A stretch of 64,000 nt of DNA from Stieleria varia (GTDB taxonomy: Bacteria > Planctomycetota > Planctomycetia > Pirellulales > Pirellulaceae). The stretch spans positions 2,046,001 through 2,110,000 of the forward strand of contig NZ_CP151726.1 in NCBI RefSeq assembly GCF_038443385.1, read 5' to 3'. Every line of letters starts with the position of its first letter. Position 1 is the first letter of the stretch. Positions 17,790 to 28,577 of the stretch are shown one piece after another. A program made the translations under genes and the position numbers. The notes under the pieces are model-generated. The model had not been told where the DNA came from. It made no database searches and was given only the letters and a program-made list of their open reading frames with translations.

Positions 17790-18289
17790 CTGAAAGCTCC
17801 CTAAATCTCGAAGAATACATGGCGGAACTGCGGGCCTGTTGGATACCGCGGCCGGATTGGGGGTGCATGGAATCCCCAAATCCGAGATCCGGGGGCATCT
17901 ACCCAGTGGAAAGATTAAGCGACAATCGGCCTGACACAATCCACACAACCCGCAAAAACAGGGAATTCATCCCAGAGTGCCCATTTGCCCAGCGGCTGTT
18001 GAGTGATCCGTGTGATGTCTGTTCAATAGTTCACTGGTCCAAGGGCAATGGAGCCGGACAGGGAGTCTTCACCGAAGCCGGAAAGGGAGTCTTCACCGAA
18101 GCCAGACAGGGAGTCTTCACCGAAGCCGGAAAGGGAGTCTCCACCGAAGGGGGAACGCCGACGGGCCGAACTCTCGTTAAGCTGGTCCACGGAAAACCCG
18201 TGTCCTCGGATCTGGTTTGCCGAACGTCTGAGCCCTGTCATTTCGTTAAAACGCCCCTCTTGCGCGATGATACCGTCGCGGCCTGCTCC
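17790..18289. other. Intergenic region between divergent genes, with a tandem repeat
   Basis: This 500-bp gap separates the YTV gene and the TPR gene. It must carry both promoters. A 24-bp tandem repeat lies at 18051-18147. The long open frame from 17660 through this gap is judged non-coding because it runs through the repeat and antisense to the YTV signal peptide. Confidence 0.5.
18051..18147. repeat. 24-bp tandem repeat, four units
   Basis: The unit GAAGCCGGAAAGGGAGTCTT + CACC is repeated four times with alternating small changes (CCGGACAG/CCGGAAAG/CCAGACAG/CCGGAAAG). It lies 143 bp upstream of the TPR gene start and could affect its expression. The 24-bp period keeps the reading frame open in several frames, creating spurious ORFs. 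Confidence 0.8.
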
Positions 18290-19597
18290 ATGAATGGTTT
18301 CCCCGTCAAAAAACCGACCAGGACTGTTGCACTTGCTTTGATTCTTGTCTCCGTGCTGATCGCGCGGACGGGAATCTTGCTGGCGGAGCCCCCTCCTCAG
18401 GATCCGGTGGTCGCGCGGGTGGAGATGAAGCTCGTGGACCAAGAGCAGGTCATTGATGTGATCGAACAAGGCGATTTGTTGACAGTGCTAGAAGAGCGGG
18501 ACGACGACTATGTGATCTTGACCCACAACGGATCCAAGGGAGCCGTGGCCAAAGTCAACGCAGTGCGTATCCCAGAGTCGTTGGACATCTACACCGATCT
18601 GATCAAACGCAATCCTAAGGAAGGCCGGTTTTATACCTTGCGTGCATCGGCTCATTGGTCACTGGGCAAGTCCGACGAGGCATTGAAGGATTTCGACCGC
18701 GCGATCGAACTTGGCTACGACGCAGCCCACGCCTATTCCAGTCGCGGATTGTTCTTTGCCGCCAAGGGTGAATACGAGAAGGCGATCAAGGACTATGACG
18801 AAGCGTTCAAGCGTGACCCCGACGACGTCGGACCTTTGGTCAATCGTGCGGCCGTGCGAATGGCGCAAGGCGATTTTGCGAAAGCGATCGCAGATTACAA
18901 CGCGGTGCTCTCCAAACGGGAAGACGACATCGCGATTTTGCACCAACGGGCAATCGCACACAAAGCATCAGGAGACCTAGAGAAAGCGACTGATGACTTC
19001 GCATCCATTCTCAAGCTCGACCCTAAGGACTTTCGCGCCGCGATGGGACGGGGCTACATTCGATTTCAACAGAAACGGCATGATGATGCGGTACAAGATT
19101 TCGCGACAGCCATTGAATTGAACCCCAAAGACGCCGTCGCGTGGAACAACCGTGGCTACAACTTGGCACAATTGGGCAAACAAAAGGAAGCCTTGGCAGA
19201 CTACGAGAAAGCCATTGAGTTGGCACCAGAGTACGCACTAGCGCTGCAGAACATTGCGTGGTTGTTGGCCACCGCCGAAGACGAATCGCTGAGAGATCCG
19301 CCCCGTGCGGTCAAAATGGCCAAGGCGGCTTGCGAACTGAGCAACTATCAGTCCGTCGGCGACTTGTCCGCGCTCGCCGCAGCGTTGGCGGCCGACGGCA
19401 AGCACGATGAAGCCGTGGGTTGGCAGGAGAAGGTCGTTGCCGCAGTGGATGAACGATACAAAATGTTTGCCAGAAAGACGCTGCAGCGCTACGAGAATGG
19501 TCGCGGTTTTGTCATCGACCCGATCGCTGCGGAGAAAGCCGAGCAAGCGTCTGCGGAGAAAGCCGCTGTTGACGATCCCACACGCCGCGGCGAGTAG
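18290..19597 (+). CDS. Secreted or periplasmic TPR-repeat protein
   Basis: The ATG at 18290 begins a signal-type N-terminus (MNGFPVKKPTRTVALALILV, to about residue 33) and gives 435 residues. After an SH3-like segment (residues 40-90, VIDVIEQGDLLTVLEERDDD) come about six tetratricopeptide repeats, for example FYTLRASAHWSLGKSDEALK and AWNNRGYNLAQLGKQKEALA with the usual ADYEKAIEL ends. TPRs bind partner proteins. A C-terminal Ala/Glu/Lys-rich tail follows. It converges on the ABC ATPase gene, 2 bp apart. Partner unknown. Confidence 0.85.
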   Translation: MNGFPVKKPTRTVALALILVSVLIARTGILLAEPPPQDPVVARVEMKLVDQEQVIDVIEQGDLLTVLEERDDDYVILTHNGSKGAVAKVNAVRIPESLDIYTDLIKRNPKEGRFYTLRASAHWSLGKSDEALKDFDRAIELGYDAAHAYSSRGLFFAAKGEYEKAIKDYDEAFKRDPDDVGPLVNRAAVRMAQGDFAKAIADYNAVLSKREDDIAILHQRAIAHKASGDLEKATDDFASILKLDPKDFRAAMGRGYIRFQQKRHDDAVQDFATAIELNPKDAVAWNNRGYNLAQLGKQKEALADYEKAIELAPEYALALQNIAWLLATAEDESLRDPPRAVKMAKAACELSNYQSVGDLSALAAALAADGKHDEAVGWQEKVVAAVDERYKMFARKTLQRYENGRGFVIDPIAAEKAEQASAEKAAVDDPTRRGE

Positions 19598-19599
19598 AC

Positions 19600-20280
19600 T
19601 CAAACAAGCGATTCCTGAACGACACCGTCGTGCATCTTGACCACACGGCTGCCACGCTTGGCAAGCTCCAGGTCATGGGTAACCATCACGAGTGTGTAGT
19701 CGTTTTCTCGATTGAGCCGCTCAAGCAACTCGACCACCTCACGACCGCTGTCACTGTCCAACGCGCCGGTTGGTTCATCAGCTAGTACCAATGCGGGATC
19801 GTTTGCCAGTGCACGAGCGATGGCGACGCGTTGACGCTGACCACTGGATAGTTGATCAGGGAGGTGATCAATTCGATTGGACAGCCCGACGAGCTGTAGC
19901 AACTCAATACTACGTTGTTGTCGCTCGGTGGCGTGCAGCGTTGTCCCAAACATGGGGATCTGTACGTTCTCTGATGCGGTCAGATTTGGCAGCAAATAGT
20001 AGCTTTGGAAAACAAACCCCACGTGTTTGGCTCGGTGTTGGTCCAAGTCTCCGGAGGCGTCCAGGGGTGTATCACGAAAAAAGACTTCTCCCGATGTCGG
20101 TCGGTCCAAAGCGCCCATCATGTTCAGGAGCGTGGATTTGCCACACCCACTGGCACCCACGATGGAAATCCAGTCTCCGGGGTACACGTCCAAACTGACA
20201 TCTCGCATGGCGTGTACATCGCCATCGACGTAGTGTTTGTTGACGTTTTTCAACGATACGAGCGGCGGCTGACTCGTCAT
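19600..20280 (-). CDS. ABC transporter ATP-binding protein, LolD/MacB type
   Basis: The 226-residue ATPase has Walker A GASGCGKST (42-50), a Q-loop VFQSYYLLPNLT, the ABC signature LSSGQRQRVAIARAL and Walker B LVLADEPTGALD with the D-loop SDSG. The LADEPTGALD form and size fit the LolD/MacB/FtsE group that powers lipoprotein release, efflux or cell-division complexes. No permease gene is adjacent on either side, so its partner must be encoded elsewhere, unless the transcript continues. The gene starts at an ATG 160 bp from the divergent neighbour. Confidence 0.9.
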   Translation of the reverse strand: MTSQPPLVSLKNVNKHYVDGDVHAMRDVSLDVYPGDWISIVGASGCGKSTLLNMMGALDRPTSGEVFFRDTPLDASGDLDQHRAKHVGFVFQSYYLLPNLTASENVQIPMFGTTLHATERQQRSIELLQLVGLSNRIDHLPDQLSSGQRQRVAIARALANDPALVLADEPTGALDSDSGREVVELLERLNRENDYTLVMVTHDLELAKRGSRVVKMHDGVVQESLV

Positions 20281-20439
20281 GGTGTTTTAGATCAGTGCAA
20301 GTGAAATCAAGTTGGGGATGGAAGGTACACGCATGTTGAGCGGTGTTGATTTGAAGTGTTCACGTCGAGGTAAAAAAAGTAAACTTGGCTTGACTAAATC
20401 ACACTGCGACACGAATCATAAAGGGACACAGGTGTCGAC

Positions 20440-21459
20440 ATGCCAAAGACTAGCTTATTGTCGGCTGCTACGAAACGGACCCCATCGACGGCGCGTCTAT
20501 CGCGAATTGCCTTTAGCGATTTTCTGAGAGTTTTCATCAGGCGTTGCAGCGGACCATCGCTCACCCCGGTCATGCTGGCGGTGGTGTTTTCTGCGGGGAT
20601 TGGCGTTTGCCGTGCAGAGGACGCCAATCCTCTCAAAACGCATCCGGTTTCGATGATCCCCGCAGGTGTGTTGGTTCCATCGGCGGATGCTGTGGCCTCA
20701 GAGTCCGACGACGTCCAGCCATGGAATCGCCTGGTATTGATTGCTACTCCAAAGATCAACAGCGGAGACGTCGATGCGATGAGTGCATCCATCCGAGATG
20801 CGGCGACGGCCTGTTCATTAACACTGATGGCGTCGATCAAACAAGTGACTGGCAGCGACGGCGGCGTGCAATATACCTTCCGTGATCTTGGCGTCGGTTA
20901 CAGCCTGCCGATCAATGGACGGCAAACCATCATCTCATCAGACACCGCGGCACAGCAGGGTGCCGCATTGGGTTTCATTGCGAGACAGATTTTGCGAAGC
21001 AATGAGAAACGTCTCAGTGAGGTGAGGGTGGTGGCTAGCACATCGACCCTGCGGATTCTGGATGCTCCCTCGGTTGTTTTGATCGGGCAACAGCACCAGC
21101 ACTGTATCACGAGACACTTGATTTGGCTGGATCCAGCCAGTGGAACAGGTGCGATGTTGGTCTGGTTGCTGCAACCAGGAGTGGAGAGTGGGGCAAACGC
21201 TGGTGATCGGATGATTGACAAACCCATGCGATTGTTGCGATGGGGAACCACGGAACAACGCATGGTTCATGTCGATGGCAGTGAATTCACACTGGGATTT
21301 CCGTCGGAGTTGGCGGTCGCCCTGGAAGATCTGCCGCCGGGACGAGACATCGCATGGCCAGAAAACGCCAAGTCGCTAACGTCCAGAACCACTTACGGCG
21401 AAGCGGACATAGAGCAGTTGGCAGCGGCGTTGAACCACGCGATCGGCGCGGCCAACTAG
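20440..21459 (+). CDS. Secreted hypothetical protein
   Basis: This 339-residue protein has a long basic N-terminus, then a hydrophobic stretch (SLTPVMLAVVFSAGIGVCRA, residues 40-59) that fits a signal peptide if the start is internal. The mature part is a mixed alpha/beta soluble domain with no motif I can name. Its last bases overlap the stop of the giant gene on the other strand by 4 bp (tail-to-tail). A start further in is possible because the N-terminal 35 residues look like an extension. Function unknown. Confidence 0.6.
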   Translation: MPKTSLLSAATKRTPSTARLSRIAFSDFLRVFIRRCSGPSLTPVMLAVVFSAGIGVCRAEDANPLKTHPVSMIPAGVLVPSADAVASESDDVQPWNRLVLIATPKINSGDVDAMSASIRDAATACSLTLMASIKQVTGSDGGVQYTFRDLGVGYSLPINGRQTIISSDTAAQQGAALGFIARQILRSNEKRLSEVRVVASTSTLRILDAPSVVLIGQQHQHCITRHLIWLDPASGTGAMLVWLLQPGVESGANAGDRMIDKPMRLLRWGTTEQRMVHVDGSEFTLGFPSELAVALEDLPPGRDIAWPENAKSLTSRTTYGEADIEQLAAALNHAIGAAN

Positions 21460-24400
21460 ATTGGATGTCGACGCGAGAACCGATGAAGTGTCGGTAGCGA
21501 GACCGCAACCAGCATGATACCCACCGCTACAGGAATGGGGGCGACGAACATTCCCGCCACGCCGATCAAGAACAGCCAAAATGCGGGATGCACGATCATT
21601 CGATCGACACGATTGCGAAGAGGCCACAGCAGCAAGAATGCTCCGCTGACCATCAACAGGGTCAGCGCGTTGCTAAGCAGTGTGCGGAGATTTTCGGACT
21701 CACGCGATTGAGAAATCAGTCTTGGGCCGACATCATCGGTCGTCTGCCAGACTCCGCTGACCACAAAACCAGCCGTTCGGCTGGAGGCCAAATGTGGCGG
21801 CGAAATGCGTTGGACGTCAGGGAAAAAACGCTGGACAAAGACGGCCATTCGTTGATCCATCGTCTCCCAGTCGAGATCGCCCTCGATGGACGTTCCCTTT
21901 GCGTTGCCTTCGCTTGACGTGGAGGATTCCGTTGGTTGGACGACTTCACCCTCGGTACTCGCTGGCGACTCTTGCTTTTCAAACCGGCATCGATGTCCAG
22001 CGGATTCCGCCAAACTGATGTAGCGAGCGATCCAAGGCCGAATCCAAAGTGCAACTTCGTCATTCCTCCGCTCGGCGACCGAGTCGAGAGAACGCTCGAT
22101 GGCAGATAGCGTGGATTGGGCCAGTACGAGTGACCGCTTATCCATCATGGCTTTGACAGGATTCGTTTCCGCGTCGCCCGATCGTTTGGAGTCGCCTGTT
22201 TGGTCGGTTGATTCATGCCGATACACCACCATCCACGATGGGGGCGACGGGATGTCAACCAGAGTCGGCAAAAAGTCGTCCAGCGAAGTCGGTCCCAGCG
22301 GCACCCGCAATAGAATTTCAACTGATTGCGTCAAGCGACTGAGCGTCAACGGGACGGTGATCAACTGTTGTCCGCTGCCCAAGGCGACTTCGTTTGAGTC
22401 GGCCTCTGTCTGTTCTGCATCAGCGACAAAAAATTCGACGCAGCGGTCTCCGGCCCAGGCTGCCTGGCATTGGGAATTTGCCGGCAACAGAATGCGAACT
22501 GAATCCTCTCGCTCGGGGACAATGTCCCAGCGATGAACCACGAGAACGCTGTCGTCGTGTGCGTAGATCACGGCATCGGATGACAAAGCGATGGGATCGA
22601 CCGTCGTTTGCGAGAGAGGGAGCAGATCGACGGCCCATGAATTCGTCTCCGCCACATACGTGTCGTCGGAAATTGCCAGTTGAGCATTTGTATCGGAAAG
22701 AGATTGTCGCCAATCCTCCGGAATCTGCTTGGGGGTGACAGCACTGCGTCGCCAATTGATAGGTTCGTTGGTCAGTCGATCCGGGACCGAGACAAAAACA
22801 CTGCGTTGTCCATCGCCCAATACACGAATCGTGGGCACGCTGATTCGTGTTTGGTCCGTGTTATCCAGTTCGCCGTGAACGATCAGGCTCTGATTTGTTA
22901 GGACTTTGGGATCGCACGCGATCCGCAGCACTTGTTTGGATGGATCGATCGACCGCCTCAACATCCATCGGGTTTCGGGCGAAACCGACAATTGATTGCA
23001 CCAGCGACTGGGGATTTCCAAATCCACAAAATCAGGTGTTCTGCCAACAAAACGCACAGCGGTATCGACCGTCCAGCGGCCTTGATCAAACCGCATCGCG
23101 ATGACTTGATCGGACCGAAAACGATTGGCCCGTTTGGAAACGGACAGGGTGGCGGTCTGGAGAGTGTTGTGCTGCGTCTCATCCGCATCGGAAACGGCGG
23201 AAATGTTCAGACTGCTCGCGTCCGAATCCGCGGAAAACTCCCATCGCAACACGGGGATTTTCCCGCGACGCAATAGTTCGTCCGTCTGTGCGTCGGTCGG
23301 CAGGGGCCGCGAAGGCGATTGGGAGACGCGAACAGCGACTTCGGACTGACGTGTGACCAAATACTCGGAGGGTCCTTCGGCGTCTGGCAGCAATCGCATC
23401 CTAGGGGTTTGAAAATTCTTGCCCAACGGCAGCGGCAGCGTTCCACGGACTGAGATCTTCGTCACTCCGCCGATTCGTCGATCCCCCAGTGGCAAAATCG
23501 TTCGTCCATCCTGAGTCGTTGTGACATGCTTAAAAGGAGTCTCATTGATCTTTACATCCTGAACCGTGATGCCCGGAGGAAGCTCAACACTGCGTCGCCG
23601 GACCGATTCTGATGGATCGACAAGTTCTGCCTCCAACGTCAACTGCATGTCTTGTGACGTGATGTGCAAATGTTGTCGTTGTCGAACCGCCGGCGATGGT
23701 TGAATCGCGCGCATCAAGATCAAAGGTGGAATCCTCGCACCGGCAACGAAAGCGCGATCGACCGCACTACGAAATCCTTTCCAACGCGATGCAAACGTCT
23801 GCGTCGCCATCGCAGAGACCGGGTCTCGCTCCATTTCCGCGACGCGAATATCGATGTCCCCCGACAGTCCCACCACGGCTCGGGCGACCTGCATCGATGA
23901 GTTGGCTGCGGAAATCTCTGGAATCGTCATCGTGATCCGATCGACTTCGCTTGTCGGGTCATTGATGACGGAGGGGATCTGCCAGATCAAGCTCAATGGT
24001 ACGTCGTTGTCCACCATTTTCTCGAAAGTCATGGAGTAGCGAGCCGGGCTGACGATGGACGTTTGTTGCAATGACCATGCCGAATTGGCGACCATCGCGG
24101 ACGGATTGTCCAGGATGATCAGTTCCAATCGATCTCCGGTGCGATAGGCAAGCGTAGGATCAATCTCGCATTCAATCGTTGTGAGTTGCGAATCTGCATG
24201 CACACGATAGAGTCGATCAAAGGACTGCAAGATTTCAGGATCGCCAAACCGATTGGATTGAAATCCAATCGCAATTTCTTTGGCAGGTCCCAGATCGGTT
24301 TCCCAGCGTCCCAAATCGGATCGACGCTTCGCAAAACCCGATGTCTCTCCGAGCGACAGGACCTCGATTAGTCGATCTGATTGAATCTCCAATCGAGACG

Positions 24401-27400
24401 TGGCGATCGATGGAATGGCAAGTCGAATCTTACCGACGGCACCGTCAAAGGTGACTTGGGGGATCAACGTCATCCGCAAGCGAAACGAACTCGCCGGGGG
24501 CAGATTGACGATCATTGTTCCGTCCGGTTCGACGTCGCACTGCGCGACTTGAGATTTATCCGATTGCAATAATTCGACCCGGCGGACCGCGGTGGCGACA
24601 AATGGCAACCGAACACGATTGCTGACCCGATTCAGTTGAATCAAATACTCCACCCCGATCGTGATCTCGGCCGGTTCATTCGGGTCGGGCAGCGAGCTGA
24701 TTTCGACACGGTAGTTTGCGGATTGAAAAAAGGGGTCAGCTGGCTTTTGAACTTCGCGTCCGCTGAACAAGCTCTGATAGGTGGCATTGGGCACGTAGAC
24801 CTTGTCACCCACTTGCTGCACGTCCGCATCGACGGGAACCAGCACCGTCAGGGGGGCCTTTTCACTGTCCGGTGACGGCGTGGTCTGCTGTGCCCAAGCC
24901 GACTGTCCCCCACAGATCGCTCCGACGTGAAGGCTGGCCAGCAAAAGAATCCCAGTCATGGGTGACGAGACGGAAAAGTCGGTGGCTGGTTTCCGCACGG
25001 TCGTTTTCGAGTTCCGGGTGGTCGCAGCGTCTTCGTCCACATGCTCATCTCGTCGATGAAAGCGAACGGATGCCTGCAGTAAACAGGCTGACACCGCGGG
25101 TAGCACCAACCAACCAATCACGGCGGTCTGCCACGGCCACCACAGCACAGCGGCGACGGCAAGAACCAAGATCGAGGTGGACACACAGAAGAATCCATGC
25201 CGCCAGATTCTTGTCAAAGTCCAACACACAGAAAAGACAATCGCAGCAGTAAACCAGCCGAAACCGATCGCCAAATTTCGATCCAGCAACATACGTGTGG
25301 TCCCCGGCGCTACCTCCAACGACGTGCGACCACCAGAGAGCATTTCGACGGAACCCATCAGGCTGCAGGGGGCGAATGTGTCACTGGCCGCGGTCATTCG
25401 AAAACGTTGGTTGAATCGAATCCCCGTCACCTGCACGTTGGGAATGGTGCATGCTCGCAACCAACCGCTCTCTACCGTGCTGCGATTCCAGGACAAGCGA
25501 ATGATGTCGGTATCCCGTTCCGGCTCAATCAAGATGCTTCCATGTTCCGATCGCTGCGTCTGGATCGCCTGACCATTTCGCGAAGCCGAAACCAAAATCA
25601 TGTCTTCGTCGCACGTGATTTCGATCGGTCGTACCGACGAAACACGATAGGTTGCTCGAATCGAGTCGGTGCCACGGCTGGATGCGGAGATGTTGATGTC
25701 TTCATCCCAGACGAGGCATACCCTGGGATCTCGTGAAGGGCGAGATAATTGGATGGCCGGCTGGTTGATCGGATCGTATCTCAATCGCGTCGCATCGGTC
25801 GACCAATTGCGATCTTGATCAAAACCTTGAACATCCACCAGCTCCAAGGCATCGTCTGCGATGGGAGGAACCTTCAAGATCGTATCGTCTAAATCATCGA
25901 TCAACCAACTGGACCCTATCACTGCTTCGGCCTCCTGCGTGGCGGCACCGCGAACACCAGGCAATGGCAAGTTCATCGTCGTTGGTGCGGCGTATCGTCG
26001 AGTACCCACCAGCAGATAGCTTCTCAAGCTCTGATCGCGTAGTGGGATCGTGTAGATTCGCTGACCTTGGTCCTCCGAGACTTGGGTGTCTCCGGGCGGA
26101 ACATTGATCGCTTCACTACCATCAGCAGCGACAAGACTCCACTGATAATCGGGACGCTGATCGATGGGGCCTGACACCACCGTGATGGAGTCGGGCAAGC
26201 GGGCTGAGTCGGTTTGGATGGAAAGGGTCTCGATACACTCGGTGTCCTTGCGATCCAGCCACAACCGAGTCTTGACGTCAAGCGAGACTGCCGGGCGCAA
26301 CAAGATGACCGGTGGTGTGTCTCCCAACGCGTTCCGCGCAAACAGGGTATCGGGCGAGAAAGGCTGCAAGAGTGTCAATTGTGCATCACTGAGTGATTCT
26401 CGCGGAACCAATCCGTCAGCCATCGATGTTTCGCTGGACCACTTCAGCTGCGTCGGCGGCGAAATCGCCGCGACAAACTCACCACGACCGTCGGCGGAGC
26501 GAAAGAACCAAGTCGAGGGAACGACGACACGATTCTCGTCTCCCATTCTGCGCAATCCCTTCGCCAAAATCGTCAATTGAGAATCGTCAATGTCTCCGGG
26601 CTCGGGCCAAAACACAAAACTTTGGCTTGCGGTATTCACGACCGGATTCTCAATCACTCGCCCAGAATGTGGCAAGACGATTGACGTCAATGTCCAACCC
26701 CGTTGCACTTCGAATCGCAACGGTGCCAGACTTTGCGTGCCGACTGACAATCGAATCCGCACCGATGCGTCCGTCACTCGATCTTTCTCAGCGTTTCCCA
26801 CCGAGAGTTTCAGGAGCGTTTCTTCGGTTGACCATTGACGACGAGCCGACAGTCGCAGCAATGACCAACTCTGAGTGGGGGCTGTCGGTTGCGATTCTTG
26901 TATTGAGTCTTGTGGCTGGGAACCGTCACGGGCATCGATTGTTAATTCGGATGGTTTGATCAGCGCGCCTGAACGCTCGGGAGGACCGGTGGCAAAGAGA
27001 GTGGTGTTCGTCTGGCCGTTTCCCGCCTCCAGCTCTTCTTGTTGCCAATCGACGGGCAACTCCCATGCGACGACCGACAGTGGCGCAGCGATTTCAACCC
27101 GAGCTTCTGTGGCCGCCTGTGAATACAAGATGTCGCTTTGAGACAATTCAATTTTCGGCAGCGGACAGGCTCCGTCTTCGATCTGCCAGGTCGACATGCC
27201 GTCGACGTTCAGTGTCACGAAATCCGTGTTTGATGTCTGCGGATCCAACGGCGCGCGCACCAGCACGGTTGAGCTGCCATCGGGTTGCATCTGCTGATTG
27301 AATTCGGATTCGATGGCGTTCACCCGGACTCCCGTGATCACGCCGAACGGGACACGGATCGGAGGCAACGTGCGAGCGAACGGCACCTGCAGCGTCATGC

Positions 27401-28577
27401 GGTGCGACCAAGTTACCCCACTGGGCGCGATCGAATAACGACGAGACTGGCGTCGTACGATCACGAGGTCACCCTTTCGATCCGTTTGTCGATGTCGGGA
27501 ACGCAAACGGATTCGTTGCATCCCTCCGGCATCAAGGGTGTACCACCGCAGCGACTGAGAGCTTTGCGATTCCAATCTCGCCGGCATGGACAGATCGGCA
27601 TCGGATGGTGCATCGGACATTTCGCTCAAGACACCGTCATCGGTCTCCAGTTCCATGTCCGCAGATGTGGAGAGAACGACACGGGTTTGAGGAGAGCGTG
27701 GAATCAAAAGGTCAAAATCGACCAATCGATTGCTACGTCGTCCTTGCAGAGTCCAACTCATCGTGATCGGTGTGATCGCGGTTTGAGGCGAATCCGAATC
27801 CGGGTCCACTCCGCTGACGACGGCAAAAAGCTGCCCTTGCGAATCAGATTCCATTCGTGGCAGCGAGTCCGCAAAGGAGCCTTGCGCCAGCAGACTGCGT
27901 CCTCGAATGGCTGAAACGGCAAAATTTGCTGTGCCCAGCGAGCGCCGCAGCACTCCCGATTGGTTGGTCTCGATTTCCAAGATGCTGTTTTCGCTGACCA
28001 ATGTGTCACCATCGACATGAACGTCATAGAACGCTCGACGAAAGAAACCTGCGTTCTCGCCGTTGATTTCTTCTGGGTGGCGTGTCAGGGCATCGGCCAA
28101 CTGTTCCATTTGAACGGGACGATACCCCCGAGGAATCATCTCAGTGAGTTGTGACTGATAGACGGCAATGGCGTGCAACGGGCGACCGTCAGATGCCCTG
28201 AGCGGCAACCCGATTCTCAACGGTTGCTTGTCCGTTTCTTTCTTGGCCGTCTGCGCCGTTGTCGGCTCTGGTTGTAGCTCTGGTTGTAGCTCTGGTTGTG
28301 TCGTTGGCTCAGGTTCTGGTTCTTGCTCCGTGGATGGCTCCGTCTGCGTCGCTGGCTCGGGCTCCACCTGAGACTCGTCAGACGACTCTGTCACCGCTTC
28401 GGATGCAGGCGTGTCCTGCGCGTAGAGACTTGCGGATGTGACTCCCAGTAGCAGTGGGATGACGAGCAGTGTGATCGCGAGCAATTGGATGACAAGCAAT
28501 GGGGCCGCGGCGACACGTATCCAACGACTCGCCGTGTTGGATACGGCGTGTTGTCGCAAATGGATGAAGCGACTCAT
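21456..28577 (-). CDS. Giant membrane-associated protein of unknown function (2373 aa)
   Basis: The N-terminus has a hydrophobic segment (about residues 25-52) ending ASLYAQ, so it is exported or membrane-anchored. A Glu/Pro/Gln-rich linker follows (residues 58-115), with repeats such as QPELQPELQPEP. Long beta-rich stretches follow. Near residues 1105-1170 are several membrane helices, then at about 1207 a second signal-like segment (MTGILLLASLHVGAICGGQS ending AWAQQ), and the last 80 residues hold two or three more helices. This layout looks like two secreted proteins fused, each related in plan to the 1195-aa upstream gene. Its ATG overlaps that gene's stop (ATGA). No enzyme motif was recognised. 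Confidence 0.75.
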   Translation of the reverse strand: MSRFIHLRQHAVSNTASRWIRVAAAPLLVIQLLAITLLVIPLLLGVTSASLYAQDTPASEAVTESSDESQVEPEPATQTEPSTEQEPEPEPTTQPELQPELQPEPTTAQTAKKETDKQPLRIGLPLRASDGRPLHAIAVYQSQLTEMIPRGYRPVQMEQLADALTRHPEEINGENAGFFRRAFYDVHVDGDTLVSENSILEIETNQSGVLRRSLGTANFAVSAIRGRSLLAQGSFADSLPRMESDSQGQLFAVVSGVDPDSDSPQTAITPITMSWTLQGRRSNRLVDFDLLIPRSPQTRVVLSTSADMELETDDGVLSEMSDAPSDADLSMPARLESQSSQSLRWYTLDAGGMQRIRLRSRHRQTDRKGDLVIVRRQSRRYSIAPSGVTWSHRMTLQVPFARTLPPIRVPFGVITGVRVNAIESEFNQQMQPDGSSTVLVRAPLDPQTSNTDFVTLNVDGMSTWQIEDGACPLPKIELSQSDILYSQAATEARVEIAAPLSVVAWELPVDWQQEELEAGNGQTNTTLFATGPPERSGALIKPSELTIDARDGSQPQDSIQESQPTAPTQSWSLLRLSARRQWSTEETLLKLSVGNAEKDRVTDASVRIRLSVGTQSLAPLRFEVQRGWTLTSIVLPHSGRVIENPVVNTASQSFVFWPEPGDIDDSQLTILAKGLRRMGDENRVVVPSTWFFRSADGRGEFVAAISPPTQLKWSSETSMADGLVPRESLSDAQLTLLQPFSPDTLFARNALGDTPPVILLRPAVSLDVKTRLWLDRKDTECIETLSIQTDSARLPDSITVVSGPIDQRPDYQWSLVAADGSEAINVPPGDTQVSEDQGQRIYTIPLRDQSLRSYLLVGTRRYAAPTTMNLPLPGVRGAATQEAEAVIGSSWLIDDLDDTILKVPPIADDALELVDVQGFDQDRNWSTDATRLRYDPINQPAIQLSRPSRDPRVCLVWDEDINISASSRGTDSIRATYRVSSVRPIEITCDEDMILVSASRNGQAIQTQRSEHGSILIEPERDTDIIRLSWNRSTVESGWLRACTIPNVQVTGIRFNQRFRMTAASDTFAPCSLMGSVEMLSGGRTSLEVAPGTTRMLLDRNLAIGFGWFTAAIVFSVCWTLTRIWRHGFFCVSTSILVLAVAAVLWWPWQTAVIGWLVLPAVSACLLQASVRFHRRDEHVDEDAATTRNSKTTVRKPATDFSVSSPMTGILLLASLHVGAICGGQSAWAQQTTPSPDSEKAPLTVLVPVDADVQQVGDKVYVPNATYQSLFSGREVQKPADPFFQSANYRVEISSLPDPNEPAEITIGVEYLIQLNRVSNRVRLPFVATAVRRVELLQSDKSQVAQCDVEPDGTMIVNLPPASSFRLRMTLIPQVTFDGAVGKIRLAIPSIATSRLEIQSDRLIEVLSLGETSGFAKRRSDLGRWETDLGPAKEIAIGFQSNRFGDPEILQSFDRLYRVHADSQLTTIECEIDPTLAYRTGDRLELIILDNPSAMVANSAWSLQQTSIVSPARYSMTFEKMVDNDVPLSLIWQIPSVINDPTSEVDRITMTIPEISAANSSMQVARAVVGLSGDIDIRVAEMERDPVSAMATQTFASRWKGFRSAVDRAFVAGARIPPLILMRAIQPSPAVRQRQHLHITSQDMQLTLEAELVDPSESVRRRSVELPPGITVQDVKINETPFKHVTTTQDGRTILPLGDRRIGGVTKISVRGTLPLPLGKNFQTPRMRLLPDAEGPSEYLVTRQSEVAVRVSQSPSRPLPTDAQTDELLRRGKIPVLRWEFSADSDASSLNISAVSDADETQHNTLQTATLSVSKRANRFRSDQVIAMRFDQGRWTVDTAVRFVGRTPDFVDLEIPSRWCNQLSVSPETRWMLRRSIDPSKQVLRIACDPKVLTNQSLIVHGELDNTDQTRISVPTIRVLGDGQRSVFVSVPDRLTNEPINWRRSAVTPKQIPEDWRQSLSDTNAQLAISDDTYVAETNSWAVDLLPLSQTTVDPIALSSDAVIYAHDDSVLVVHRWDIVPEREDSVRILLPANSQCQAAWAGDRCVEFFVADAEQTEADSNEVALGSGQQLITVPLTLSRLTQSVEILLRVPLGPTSLDDFLPTLVDIPSPPSWMVVYRHESTDQTGDSKRSGDAETNPVKAMMDKRSLVLAQSTLSAIERSLDSVAERRNDEVALWIRPWIARYISLAESAGHRCRFEKQESPASTEGEVVQPTESSTSSEGNAKGTSIEGDLDWETMDQRMAVFVQRFFPDVQRISPPHLASSRTAGFVVSGVWQTTDDVGPRLISQSRESENLRTLLSNALTLLMVSGAFLLLWPLRNRVDRMIVHPAFWLFLIGVAGMFVAPIPVAVGIMLVAVSLPTLHRFSRRHPI

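Noticed and set aside
17660..18289. N-terminal extension of the TPR protein
   Set aside because: It runs antisense to the YTV signal peptide and through a tandem repeat; the ATG at 18290 starts a proper signal peptide.
18023..18469. Minus-strand ORF with GEDSLSGF repeats
   Set aside because: The peptide repeats come from the 24-bp tandem DNA repeat and the rest is antisense to the TPR gene.
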